Source: Gambelia wislizenii
Lineage: Eukaryota > Chordata > Lepidosauria > Squamata > Crotaphytidae
Assembly: GCA_030847615.1 (NCBI GenBank)
Contig: JAUMIR010000001.1
Span: 255,815,187 to 255,879,186 of the forward strand
DNA: 64,000 nt
Reading direction: 5' to 3'
Positions 34,273-44,965 of the stretch are shown here, piece by piece. The stretch's first letter is position 1; each line of letters begins with the position of its first letter. Under the pieces are notes generated by a model. It was not told the DNA's origin, did not search any database, and was given only the letters and a program-made list of their open reading frames with translations. Made by a program: the position numbers and the translations under genes.

Positions 34273-34438
34273 AGGAACTGAGGGGATTTAGGCGGGAAGC
34301 CCTTATAAGGGACCGTTAGGATGGGCGGAGTTACTGCCAAAAATGTATCAAAGCATATTCTGCCTAGCGTTTCTAGAAGGTTCCGATGCTCTGTGCAGGC
34401 ACAGGAGTAACGCAGCTGTGTGAATTCACAGAAGACCA
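34273..34438 (+). repeat. DIRS-2 right inverted terminal repeat
   Basis: Inverse copy of 31240-31404, from aggaactgaggggatttagg to cacagaagacc. Confidence 0.88.
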
Positions 34439-34770
34439 CTCGAAGATCTATGGTTACAGGTTAGCAACCTGCCCATCCTAAATATACACTGGACTGACTA
34501 TGTGACAAATATTGCTGTCCTTGAGCAAGCAGGGATCACCAGCTTCCTAATTTCTCTTCCCATGCTGCATTGGTTCTTCCAATTTCCCTTCCAGAACAGG
34601 CAGGGCAGGAAGAACATGAATGTGATTCACTACCCCTCCATCCACAGAGGAGGACACAGCCACAGCCAACCCAGTCATTTAACCAACTGCTATCAGATGA
34701 ATTACCCATTCAGCCTGTGGCCTGCAGTGCAACTGCCTGACTTCCAACAGACCAGCACAAGGTTACCCTT

Positions 34771-35748
34771 ATGACCTGGAACATCGCTGGGTGGCCGACG
34801 GCCCACAGAGATCCCTGTCTTAGTGACTTCCTCACCCAATATGACATTATACTGATCCAGGAAACATGGACTAATAAGGATCTGTTATTAAATGGCTTTC
34901 ACTCATTCTCAATTCCGGCAGAGCCAGGGAAAAAGCATGGAAGAGCTAGAGGCATCCTGGGTGTCCTGGTTTCCACCACCCTACGTGCCATAACAAGGCC
35001 TCTTTCCACTTTTAAAACATATGCCATGGCAGTGCTAATTCAATTTAACCATTGCACTTTGCTGATAATAAATGCCTACATGCCTCCAATGAAGAAGAAA
35101 TCCGAAATCAGAGGCCTGTGGGCTGAATTGGAATCATACACTGCTAATCTCATGTTGCAGAACCCAAATGCATTTGTAATTTTGGGGGGTGATTTGAATG
35201 CCAGACTGGGCCCCAACAATCATACCCTATATGCCCAGCACAAATGCCCTCCTCCTGATTTTGAAGATGATGGAACCCACCTCATCCGATGCTCAAAGGA
35301 CAAGAAATCAAATTTTGCAGGACTTTGTCTGGATCAAACAGCATTCAGGCTGAACCTTCAAATTCTAAATGGTGCCCTGAAAAATGACTACCCAGCCGAA
35401 TTCACTTATCTCTCTGGGTCCAGAATGAGTGCCATTGATTACATAATCATTTCTAGGGACCTTCTTCCTTATGCCAAGGAAATAGAAGTTATGCCCAGAT
35501 TTGAAAGTGATCATTTTCCAATTCGGCTACATCTTAGCGACTTCACTCAGGAGACACACACTAGGGAGCGCTATCATCTCTCTGTGACACCAGCAGGAAG
35601 GACCTATCGCCGAGCTAAATGGACCCCCCAACTAAACCAAACAATAAGTGAGGTATTGGCTTCAGACCAACTTCAGCATCTTAGGACTGCCCTGATATCA
35701 GCTGAGTCTCCTGATGAAATCTTGGAAAATTACAATACACTTACCTAA
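34771..35748 (+). pseudogene. Vingi-like LINE endonuclease domain
   Basis: A 325-residue frame beginning MTWNIAGWPTAHRDPCLSDF, with IILIQETWT (catalytic Glu), NAYMPPMKKKSE, GGDLNARLGPNNH, SRMSAIDYIIIS and FESDHFPIRLH, the full set of APE-type endonuclease motifs. It would nick the target DNA. The taa at 35746 is a premature stop, since the same frame runs on in coding fashion (KPWFDKECVNAKKAL) to the RT. Confidence 0.88.
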
Positions 35749-37027
35749 GCTCTACACCAATATCTAATCTGTCAAAATAGCGCACATCAGCGGAAACAAC
35801 AACAGCACCACTCCAAACCATGGTTTGACAAGGAATGTGTTAATGCTAAAAAAGCCCTCAGTGATATTTATCAGGGTTACCTATCTAATAACATCCCAGA
35901 TGCTGCACCAATGCTGCTTCAGCAGAAAAGAGACTACAAAAAGCTGCTGATGAACAAGAAAAAAGAAGCCATGAAGAATGACTGGACACAACTTATCCAG
36001 GCAGTCAGATCCAACAACACAGCTCTATTCTGGCATATTACATCAAGTTCCCAGAGAAATGGGCCAGCTACAGTGGATTGTCACATCCCTCCAGGGATAT
36101 GGGAGGATCATTTTCAAGCTCTTTATAAGGACAACTACATTGAAAGTGGATACACTAGCCAAAATATAGAAAATATCCAAGAGTGGCCACCAGTGACAGT
36201 GACAGAGATCAAGAACCTTGTAGCCCAGCTGAGAATGGGGAAGGCTCCAGGGGAAAACCTAATACCTGCAGAAGCCATTAAAAACAACCTTGAATTTTGG
36301 GCCCCTATCCTGGCTTCACTTTTCACCTGTATCGACAAATATGGTCGAGCACCCAAGGATTGGGGCCTTGCAATCATTGTCCCCATATATTAAAAAGGAA
36401 GCAAGGATGATCCTGTCAACTACAGACCAATTAGTCTCCTCAGTACAATCAGCAAACTCTATGCAAGACACTTACAGTGGAAATTTCAAACCTGGTTGGA
36501 ACAAGAAAACATACTTGCAGAAGAACAAGCTGGCTTTAGGGAAGGCCGCTCCACCATAGATCAGTGCCTTGTACTCCACCACCTTATTGAAAAATACTCC
36601 ACCTGCAGCACAGTTTCACTCTATGCTGCCTTCATAGACTTTAAAGCAGCTTTTGACTCTATATCCCGAACCAAACTGGGAAAAACTGGAGGCTTCTTCG
36701 ATCGACCGACGTTTACTCCACCTAATATGTATGCTGCATGGAGGGACCTCATTAAAAGTAAGATGTAACCCCCAGGGACATCTCACCAATGACATTGTCA
36801 CTGAGAAGGGTGTCAAGCAAGGCTGCATTCTAGCTCCACTCCTGTTTAACTTCTACATCAATGATTTGTTGGATCACCTCAACAACACTAACTTCCACCC
36901 CCCAAAATTAGAGGGAAGGCATATCTCAACGCTGCTTTATGCGGATGATGCAGCAGTACTTTCAAGAACTCCCATTGGACTAAAAAGAGCCCTAAGAGCA
37001 CTAACACAATATTGTAGAGTGGAATAG
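35749..37027 (+). pseudogene. Vingi-like LINE reverse transcriptase
   Basis: RT motifs appear in order: VAQLRMGKAPGENLIPAEAI, KDDPVNYRPISLLSTISKLY, EQAGFREGRSTIDQC, AFIDFKAAFDSISRTKL, and, after a frame change at about 36680-36760, GVKQGCILAPLLFNFYINDL and LLYADDAAVLS with the catalytic YADD intact. Stops at 36391 and 37025 and the frameshift make it non-functional. Confidence 0.88.
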
Positions 37028-38009
37028 CTAGAACTCAACTATCAAAAAACTAAAATCATGGCATTCTCTAAAAGGCCTAAGAACTACAATTGGAATATAG
37101 ATGGCCACAAGATTGAGCAGGTCTCTTGCTTCAAATACCTGGGGGTAATTTTTCAAGCCACTGGTAGTAGGAATGCACATGGGGAGTATGCTGCTTCCAA
37201 TGCGCAGAGGAGTACAACAGCCATTCTCAAATGTCTTAAGACAAGAGCAGGCCACTATTTACCTGCAGCACTCAAACTCTTTGAAGCCAAACCAGTATCA
37301 ACTGCTTTATGGATCCCAATTGGGACCCTTCCCCAACCCTGCTCCATTAGAACTTGTCCAATCCAAATTTTTAAGATCAGCTTTCCAAACTCCAAAATGT
37401 GTCTCTAACGCAGCTCTGAGACTGGAGTCAGGGTTTATTAAAGTGGAGGCCAGAGTGTGGGTGACCATACTCAGCTACTGGCTCAGACTATCCCTCTTTC
37501 CCACTGGCCTTGCTCCACTAACCTTAAGTGATGATTTCCAATCCAGCTGGAAACAGACAGTGATGACTAAAATTTCAATGCTGGGCCTTTCACCAGATCT
37601 TCTGCTTAGCCTGGGATATGATAGGGCGAAAGCTACTATCAAACAACGGGTAGTAGATATAGAGCGACAACTGGATCTAGCCAGTACTCCAACCTTCATT
37701 GCTAGTGAGTCCAATAGATATCTGGCCTCTCCTTTGGCATACTTAGCTACACTTGAAATACCTAAACATCGAAGGGCCTTTACTCTTGCACGGTGTCGTG
37801 CCCTCCCTTCAGCTGTCCTTGAAGGCCAATACAAGAAGATACCCTTCTCAGACAGACTGTGCCCCTGCAATTCGGGCCAAATAGAAACAACAGAGCATGT
37901 ATTACTCCAGTGCTCATACTACAGGGACATACGTCTCAGCCTAATTTCACCCCTGTTGCATAAATATCAAGGGCACACTGGACAATTCTACATAAACTTG
38001 TTGCTTTGA
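37028..38009 (+). pseudogene. Vingi-like LINE post-RT and C-terminal region
   Basis: Frame pieces read KTKIMAFSKRPKNYNW and FKYLGVIFQATGSRNAHGEY. After a frame change near 37290 they continue with RLESGFIKVEARVWVTILSY, and near the end CPCNSGQIETTEHVLLQCSY, a Cys-Cys-His-Cys cluster typical of the C-terminus of I-group LINE proteins. The last ORF ends at 38009, about 225 bp before the element end. Confidence 0.8.
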
Positions 38010-38960
38010 GACACCAACCCAGGAACAACTTATAATGTTGCCAGATTCTGCGCAGCTGCGGTTAAAATTCGACAGACAATGTCCTCAACAGTAGAATAGT
38101 ATCAACCTAGTCTTGTTATACTGGAGCTAATATTTTAAATACTGCTTTTAGCCTGTTTTTATCCTGTGTTTTTATCTTTATTCTGTATCCCCTTTTTACC
38201 TGTGCTGGTCTAAGACCGTAATAAAGATTCTACTACACCAGCATTGAGGCCATGATATTGAGAACACAGCTGTGCTGGGCAGGGCATGTTTCTAGGATGG
38301 AGGACCATCGCCTCCAAAAAATAGTACTCTACGGTGAACTCGCAACAGTTCAGCGTAAGAGGGGTGCTCCAAAAAAGCGATACAAGGACTCCCTGAAACA
38401 ACATCTCAGGCTCGGCCAAATTGATCACCAACAGTGGGCCGCCCTGGCCTCACATTGGGAGACATGGAAACGCACTATCCACAATGCTGCAGCCATATTT
38501 GAGAACTCACGCTGAACAAGTCTTGAAGAGAAACGACAACGCAGAAAGAATCACAACCCGGAAACATCACCGAAGGAGACCTTCTGCTGTGCTTTTTGCA
38601 ACCGGACTTGTTTATCTCAGATTGGCCTTTTTAGTCATCAGCACGCTTGCAGAAAGCGCAGGATGAGTCCTTCCTGAATCTTCGTTTGCGAAGAAAAGCC
38701 AGAGAGAGAGATCAGGACACTATAGGAATCAAATCATTCTGGCAACACCAACCTGCTTAACTGCTTTGCATCCCATTTTGGGAGAAAAGCAGGATATATA
38801 TCAAATAAATTAATTAATTAAATAGAATAGGGGTGAGTAAATAGTGGGCACTGTATGACACACACACCCCAGAATCCCACTTACCCTGAAAAAAGTATTA
38901 TCATCCACATGGCAAATTGCCCTCCCAAAAGCTTTCTAAAGACCTTTTTTCCTTCCTTCT

Positions 38961-39011
38961 TTCTTTCTCTTCTTCTTCTTCTTCTTCTTCTTCTTCTTCT
39001 TCTTCTTCTTT
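38961..39011. repeat. (TTC)n microsatellite
   Basis: About 14 TTC units with preceding TTTC units. It gives spurious poly-Leu and poly-Arg frames. Confidence 0.95.
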
Positions 39012-39329
39012 TGTGCCAAAAAAGGCTTTTTGCAATATAGACCTCTGCAAACCTGTGCCTTCTGGCTATGGTCACTAGACTGACCAACATGCTCAGTAGC
39101 ATATAGATCTCTTCTTCACTTCTGCTACCCACCTACCTGCCCCCCGCAATTGCAAAGAACCTCAACCCTGGCATCTCTTCTTGCCCCAAACTCTGGACTG
39201 ATCAGAACTTTTTTGTCCACTTAACATGAGACGTACACCTTTATCGTACAAAATGAGACCTCCACCTTTCTCTGAGTATATATTTTATACAAACGCTGCT
39301 TAAATGCTGAATATGTTTTTCATTAAGAG

Positions 39330-39515
39330 CCAGCATGGTATTGAATCCCCACTCAGCCACGGAAACCCACTAGGTGACCTTCAGCAGGTCACACTCTCTT
39401 AGCCTCGGAGGAAGACAAAGGCAAATTCCCTCTGAACAACTGTTGCCAAGAAGACCCCATGATAGGTTCACCACAGGGTTGCTTGAAGTCAGAAATTACA
39501 TGAAGGCACACAACA
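39330..39515 (+). repeat. tRNA-derived SINE with ACA tail
   Basis: The head ttaagagccagcatggtatt, the B-box-like ttgaatccccactcagcc (internally deleted), tgaccttcagcaggtcacac, then gaccccatgataggttcacc and a tail gaaggcacacaacaacaac are those of an abundant lizard SINE. It shares its 3' part with the 5S-headed SINE at 42288. Confidence 0.7.
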
Positions 39516-40054
39516 ACAACCCTTCTGAAACATCTCCAGGAAGAACAACGACAACATATAATCAGAGCAATAATGTTTTGTATTAACTGTAAACAGAATT
39601 TACTGTTTAACTAAGAGAATGCATCCTTCTCCTTAACTTACTTTGAACATCATTGTTGACTTTTGAGAGAATGGGAATAATTTCAGAACATTTCCTACAT
39701 TGTACATATACAAGGTATTTTCCTTTATAAAAACAATGGTGTTATTAGGTAGACCAAGGATGGTCAGGAGGCAGCACCAGACCCATTTTCACAAGAACCT
39801 GGGCCACATCACTTCCAGTTTGTGGGAGTGAGGTGCGATATTGCTGGCCTAAAACAGGTAGGGAGAATGAAAGAGCCTTAAAATTGCTACTTCTGACTCT
39901 CAAGGTTTCTGGGGGCATGAATGGCTATCTTTAGCCTGAATATCTTTTTTTCTCATATTGGTCTTTGGTGGGCTGCATATGGGAAGGGGGGCTCTTCTTT
40001 ATAATGGTTACTAGTGGCAAACATTGGAAACCCCTACTTTTTCTCATTTTGCAG

Positions 40055-40207
40055 TAATGTGATCAAGCCACAACGCATGGATTACCCTGCATTCTTATCT
40101 CCAGATCTGAATGTTGCTGTTGGGAATATTGAGCTGGACGCACCTGCAGAACTTTCAGAGCACTACAAAAGGCTTCAAAAGGCTTTGAAAGAACCACCCC
40201 GAGAAAG
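40055..40207 (+). CDS. Host gene exon candidate 3
   Basis: A 153-nt exon after acceptor tctcattttgcag. It enters at phase 2 and leaves at phase 2. It codes NVIKPQRMDYPAFLSPDLNV and later LSEHYKRLQKALKEPP. No GT donor fits, but the coding text ends at gagaaag followed by gcaagg, a standard GC-AG type donor. Joining there completes an Arg codon with the next exon. The sequence downstream goes straight into a TA microsatellite. The start of an amphipathic Lys-rich helix is visible at its end. Function unknown. Confidence 0.72.
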
Positions 40208-40230
40208 GCAAGGAAATAGAGGGAGGGAGA

Positions 40231-40231
40231 A

Positions 40232-40284
<53 letters not shown>
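40231..40284. repeat. (TA)n microsatellite
   Basis: An uninterrupted TA run of about 25 units starting 24 nt after the putative GC donor of exon candidate 3. Confidence 0.95.
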
Positions 40285-40286
<2 letters not shown>

Positions 40287-41800
40287 ATTGATGAATTCTA
40301 TTATCTGATAGTACGAATTGAGTATCAGTAATATTCCTTTAGGGCAAGGCATGGGGAACCTTTTTAAGCCTCAGGTCCTCCAGGGATGGTGTCAGGGGTT
40401 GTATGACTGCAGCTGGTATCACTGGATCCTTTTCAGAGTCTTTTTTTTTTTTTTTTTTTTAGAGTGGGCTTTTTAAACAAATGCTTAAGTACAGCATGAG
40501 GTGATTTTTAAAGGGGAGATATACAGTGCTCAGTGAGGAAAAAGCCTTCCCTATCAAATATGACCACCCCTCAACTGCCTTCCACCACATTGCAATTAGG
40601 CTTTTAAAAAGCCTCCATTTGGTATAATTTGTTTGTTTAAAGCAATTTAGATCCTGGTCTTCAGCCCAGTTGCTGCCAGGCCAAACTGAAAAGTTAAAAT
40701 GTCAACAAGTAGCAAAACTATTGCAAAAAATCAGCTGATAAAAACACAGTAGACAGTTTTTAAATATATATATCAAAATCTTTTAATTCCTGGGAAAATG
40801 AAATAGAGGATCTTGCTCTCCAAAAGGCAGGGCCTATGTAAGCAGATCCTAATTTCTACCCAGTGTGGGAGGACAACCCTTGCCAGTGCCACCTTCTGTC
40901 TGGTCAAAAGTGTATGGGTTTGGATACCTCCAGTGGCTTTGGGGCTTGGCCTAAAGTCTTCAACCTCCATCAGATTCCCCCTCCCGCCTTGAAATCCCTT
41001 TAGTCTGGGGATACGTGAGGTGGAAGAGGACAGAAGCCAAAGACAACCCACTGTGTTCTACTGATCTGAGAAACTTTCTGTGGGCTGAGAAGACTACAAG
41101 CAGGGGGTGTATTTCCTCCAGTGTAGGAGCTGGGGGACAGAGTCTCCTAAATTGATGGTGAGGACTCTAAAGCAAGAAATCTTCCCAAGCCTGAGATACT
41201 GTGAATGGTGCCCTTTTCAACCCCCTAATACCACCCTCAATGATTTCTGTATCAGTGGTTGTTCCAGGAGAATTGCCCTGTCTATGTCCCTCTTTATAGA
41301 TGATCATGATGTCCATTTAGTGTTCTATCAGTGGATTAGCAGAATCTTCTGTCCAGATACTTTCAGGGTAGAGAAAACTCCCAAATTAGGTGGGAGTGGT
41401 TTCAAGTGATGGGAAGGAAAGCACAGGGAATTTTCTGTCTTCCTCTAGCCTGGCAGCAGGTCTACTATGGTTATGCTGAAAAATAATGGGAAACGCCTCT
41501 GCCACCCTCTTTCAGAAAATTCTGAACTTTGTTCAGAAACTGACCAATAGCCAATGGAGCTGATGAAGAACCAGAGGAATACAGTTTAGCTTGCCTCTAT
41601 GTTACCCTGCTTATTTCAGGCTTATGAAATGATGGACTGGTCATTCTAGTAGCTTTGAAAGGACTTAGTTCCAGGAATTCCAATATAACAGTACCACAAA
41701 TTGGATCAGAATATAATTTTGTCCTAATTACAAAGAAATCTGCACATCTAGATATTTCACTATTTGTAAAATGTGGGGCTTGGGTGGGTTTGCTCTTTAG
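40285..41800. other. Intronic sequence
   Basis: Contains a run of 20 T at 40441-40460 and no recognisable gene. It ends with the pyrimidine-rich acceptor gggtttgctctttag. Confidence 0.4.
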
Positions 41801-41915
41801 GTTGGAGAAAATGAAAAAAGAATATCGGAGTCTGTCAACATGGCGTGAGAAGGCTGATTATTTAGACAACCTGATCTTAAAAAGGGGACCAAAAACAAAA
41901 CCTATTCAACAAAAG
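41801..41915 (+). CDS. Host gene exon candidate 4
   Basis: A 115-nt exon with acceptor tgctctttag and donor gtaatt. Entering at phase 2, it reads LEKMKKEYRSLSTWREKADY, then LDNLILKRGPKTKPIQQK, and leaves at phase 0. The charged, Leu-spaced sequence suggests an alpha-helical or coiled-coil segment continuing from exon 3. I do not recognise the family. This is one of the best supported exons of the model. Confidence 0.78.
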
Positions 41916-42287
41916 GTAATTTTTTTATTAAAAAGGAGACAGATAATGTACAACTGACTGAGAGCCACACAACATGTGAATGACAGTTCTGTAGTTCTTT
42001 GTCCCAAGTTTTTTTAAAAAAAATATTTCCCAAATGTAGCTGCAGGGATTGGAGAACTGGGCAGAGTTTAACCTTCTCTCCTCTAATCATGTGTCCCCTC
42101 AAAATCTCTCCTTCACCCCTACCCCTAAAATATCTTTTCTCTGTCTAGGGAAGAAGGAAGAATCATAGAACAGTAGAATTGCTGAGAACATGTAGTCCCT
42201 TTCCTTCTCCCTGTTTGCAGTATGATGCATATTTAATTTATGTATATAATTGCCATAAATTATTATGATTATAGCAGAAGTGATATG

Positions 42288-42492
42288 GCAATACCTAATT
42301 ACCAAATCCTCTCTGATCTTAGAAGCTAAACAGGGTCAGCCCTGGTCTGTACTTGGATGGGAGACTGCCAGTGAATACCAGGTGCTGTAGGCTATGTTTC
42401 AGAGGAAGGAACCAGCAAAGCCACCTTTGAAAGAAAACCTTACGAAATTCATGGGGTCGCCATATGTCAAAAGGCAACTTGAAGGCACACAC
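42288..42492 (+). repeat. 5S rRNA-derived SINE with ACA-type tail
   Basis: The head matches the 3' two thirds of 5S rRNA: ctctgatcttagaagctaaa, cagggtcagccctggt, gtacttggatgggagactgc and ataccaggtgctgtaggct. This includes the internal promoter region. The body then switches to the lizard SINE tail (aaattcatggggtcgccata, ggcaacttgaaggcacacac). It is a SINE and not a 5S gene, because the 3' part is SINE and the 5' start is decayed. Confidence 0.8.
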
Positions 42493-42719
42493 ATACACAC
42501 ACAATGACAATATCAGAAATCCAACTTGTGATGCAGAAGGTGGCATCTGCATCCCTTGGATTACCATATGCTAGGTAGGGACCAAATGCAAATGCCTTCA
42601 TTTTTTCCTGCCTAGAAGCTTTTTGTCTCACAAGCCACTTCGGGAAGACATAGGGACCAGTACCATTCAACAGCAACCATAATCTATTCAAAACAATATT
42701 TTAATGGGTCACACAGATT

Positions 42720-42910
42720 TCAGTGAAGTAGCTGTGTTAATCTCTTGTAGCATAAAAAGGAGGAAGGGAGGGGGAGGGGGGAGGGGAAAGGAAAGTAGCA
42801 GCACCTTTAAGACTAACTGGTTTTTATTTTAGCATGAGCTTTTGTGGATATATAAACCAACTTCTCCAGATGCAGTACAGAGTGATATTAAGGCCTCAAG
42901 TATAAAGAAT
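42720..42910 (-). mobile_element. Penelope-like terminal repeat fragment with hammerhead-like motif
   Basis: The reverse complement contains gcatctggagaagttgg, a short loop, tatccacaaaagctcatgct and ttagtcttaaaggtgctgct. Amniote Penelope-like copies carry a hammerhead ribozyme of the form CTGATGA, helix, GAAA followed by this tail. Here the core has decayed (CTGGAGA and CAAAA), so no activity is expected. A G-rich tract at 42762-42790 adjoins it. Confidence 0.6.
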
Positions 42911-43798
42911 ATTCATGCAGTTGTGGGAGTGGGGTAGAATGTAATAGGAGCCAGAAATACTAACTGACCTCTGTAAAGATCTGAAAGACCTGCATCACCT
43001 CCCATGACCCTTTGAAAATTTAGAGCAAGGAACATGATTTGCATCTTTCTGAATCCTATTACATGAGTAACGTGCTCTCCACATCGATGCCTGAATTAGT
43101 TTTGCAAGATATTTTAACATTTTCAGATTTGTTTCAAGAACATGAATGGATGTGTGCTTATTTATGTATCAGCGCATAAAACCCACCTCTTCCTGTCAAC
43201 AGCACCTACCATTTAAGAGTGTGTTGGCTGGCTGGCTAGGCAGAACACTCAGTGCGATCACTCCAGTTATGTGGCTGTATAATTAGGAATGTATAAACTT
43301 CCCTCCCAACATATCTATGCAGCAATGGTATTCTACTCACTACCTTTTACCATTACATTTTAAATCTATTCGGTATGAGAGAATAAATTTTATTTAATTG
43401 TTAAAGTCTCTAAAACAGCATGAGAGAGGATAAAAGTTTTTAAAAAATCAGTATGAGGTTCCAGCACTAATTATCACAGCAGGAAGAATTGTGTATACTG
43501 TGAAACACTGTACATGTCAGGGATACATTCTTGGACTTATTATTTATAAGTGAAACTATGAATAATAGCATAGCCTATTAAAATAAAGGGCTTCTGATAC
43601 AAGCATACCATACAGTTGCATTGGAGGACCTAGTGATTCCTAGAGAGGACATCTCTCTAGGCATTTTCCATCAGGACTCTGGTATGTGTCCCTATTTTTT
43701 CAGGCATGGAAAACTGAAAATGCAGATATTGGTTCCGCTGATATGGGGGTGGGGGGTGACCGGTACTTAATTTTTAAACACTTTTTCCTTGCCACCAG

Positions 43799-43865
43799 AT
43801 GTCACGCTTCAGAGAACTCGTTGGGAGGATTCAAATTCCCCGATACGGAGCTGTTCCTCCCACAG
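43799..43865 (+). CDS. Host gene exon candidate 5
   Basis: A 67-nt exon after ctttttccttgccaccag with donor gtttag after cccacag. At phase 0 it reads MSRFRELVGRIQIPRYGAVP and PT, and leaves one base that joins the first two of the next exon to make Asp. The donor is weaker than the others. Without it, exons 4 (phase 0 end) and 6 (needs phase 1) could not be joined, which argues for it. Confidence 0.52.
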
Positions 43866-44241
43866 GTTTAGTAGTCATTCATATGTATGTATGTATATAT
43901 GTATTCATATGTTAAAGGAAGAACAGAAAGGTCAGTGGATCAATTACCTAATTATTACTATGCAGTATATACTTGCATGTGCAATTCCAGTGTTCAATAT
44001 TACCTTCTTTTGAAATGGGAAGAGAAATAAGATTTAAAATGCCAACAGTCCTTTGAGGAAAAAAAAGAATAGAGATGTCATCAGACTGGAAGTGTGTAGT
44101 TTTAACAAGTTGACAGAGGAGCCACATGATATCCAGTCAACCTTATTGGCCCTCCCAACTTGTTGGACATTTACATATGTGGTGGATAGCAAGATGAATC
44201 CGCCCTTTAAAACCATGACAGTCACTTGAGAGAGATGGCCC
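43866..44241. other. Intronic sequence
   Basis: Short stretch with ATGT-type simple repeats near 43885; otherwise nothing identified. Confidence 0.4.
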
Positions 44242-44965
44242 AGTGAAAATGAAATGCACAGATATAGGATGGGTGACACCTGGCTTGATGGCAGTACATG
44301 TGAAAGGGATCTAGGTGTCTTAGTGGACCACAAGCTGAACGTGAGTTAGCAATGTGATGCGGCAGTAAAAAAAGCCAATACGATTCTAGGCTGTATTAAT
44401 AGGAGTATAGTGTCTAGATCAAGGGAAGTAATAGTGCCCCTCTGTTCTGCTTTGGTCAGACCTTACCTGGAATACTGTGTCCAGTTCTGGGCACCACAAT
44501 TCAAGAAGGATATTGAGAAGCTGGACCCTGTCCAGAGGAGGGTGACCATAATGGTGGGAGGTCTGGAAGCCATGACCTATGAGGAGCGACTTAGGGAGCT
44601 GGGAGTCTGGAGAAGAGAAGGTTGAGAAGTGACATGATAGCCATGTTTAAATATTTGAAGGGATGTCATACTGAGGATGGAGCAAGCTTGTTTTCTGCTG
44701 CTCCAGAGACTAGGACACAGAGCAATGGGTTCAAACTATAGGAAAAGAGGTTCCACCTAAAGATTGGGAAGACCTTCCTGACAGTAAGAGCTGTTCAGAA
44801 GTGGAATACACTGCCTCGGAGTGTGGTGGAGTCTCCTTTGGAGGTTTTTAAGTAGCGGCTGGATACATCTGTTGGGAATGCTTTGATTGTTTGTTCCTGC
44901 ATGGCAGGGGTTGGACTGGATGTCCCTTGTGGTCTCTTCCCACTCTGTGATTCTATGATTCTATG
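44242..44965 (+). mobile_element. CR1 LINE 3' fragment
   Basis: It starts within the CR1 reverse transcriptase 3' coding part. Residues [50 protein letters not shown] and [12 protein letters not shown] are readable with frame breaks. It runs through the 3' UTR to the terminal tgattctatgattctatg. Inactive and older than the copy at 61572-63841. Confidence 0.88.

Larger units (their letters stand above)
31233..34477 (+). mobile_element. DIRS-2: internally deleted DIRS1-like element
   Basis: A 3.2-kb relative of DIRS-1 with left and right inverted terminal repeats (31240-31404, 34273-34438) and an internal complementary region (34100-34188). Gag N-terminus (31698-32200) is joined to the end of RNase H (from about 32217), followed by a methylase-like domain and a recombinase. 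The rest of Gag, all RT and most of RNase H are missing. It sits inside LINE-X with the trinucleotide atc at both borders (31233-31235, 34475-34477) and no longer duplication, as expected for recombinase-mediated insertion. Confidence 0.9.
34537..38242 (+). mobile_element. Vingi/I-like LINE inserted in LINE-X
   Basis: Flanked by caccagc at 34537-34543 and 38236-38242. Without the insert, LINE-X reads gggatcaccagcattgaggc as in copy 1. The insert (34544-38235) carries an APE endonuclease, a reverse transcriptase and a C-terminal Cys/His region, and ends with aataaagattctactaca. It is slightly 5'-truncated (it begins within a presumed ORF1 end) and disrupted by a handful of stops and frameshifts. 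The residues resemble Vingi elements of the I superfamily known from lizards. The clade call is from memory of the family and not from a search. Confidence 0.75.
30745..38713 (+). mobile_element. LINE-X copy 2, interrupted by DIRS-2 and a Vingi-like LINE
   Basis: Three separated pieces make one LINE 3' part. The first, 30745-31235, is RT with LFGLEVNLKKTEVLYQPAP, FTYLGSIISSDAKIAKEI and ILLYGSETCVT. The second, 34475-34543, reads LNIHWTDYVTNIAVLEQAGI. The third, 38236-38713, has RWAGH-like residues, KRGAPKKRYKDSLKQ and the terminal finger in a shifted frame. Removing both insertions restores the colinear order seen in copy 1 at 11982-12527. It is 5'-truncated just after the RT palm. Confidence 0.85.
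38714..40054. other. Intron with SINE and CTT microsatellite
   Basis: Between LINE-X and exon candidate 3. Apart from the (CTT)n and the SINE listed separately, nothing is identified. The end carries the exon's acceptor ttttctcattttgcag. Confidence 0.4.
41916..43798. other. Intron with SINE and Penelope-like fragment
   Basis: Outside the two repeats listed separately (42288-42492 and 42720-42910) no feature is identified. Confidence 0.4.

Noticed and set aside
42288..42400. 5S rRNA gene
   Set aside because: Only the later two thirds match 5S rRNA with changes, and it is fused to a SINE tail, so it is a SINE.
43704..43798. Alternative exon start after ttttttcag upstream of exon candidate 5
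   Set aside because: The frame from here is open but ends without a matching phase, and the sequence resembles a Tigger-like scrap (gcagatattggttccgctga); the acceptor at 43798 fits better.
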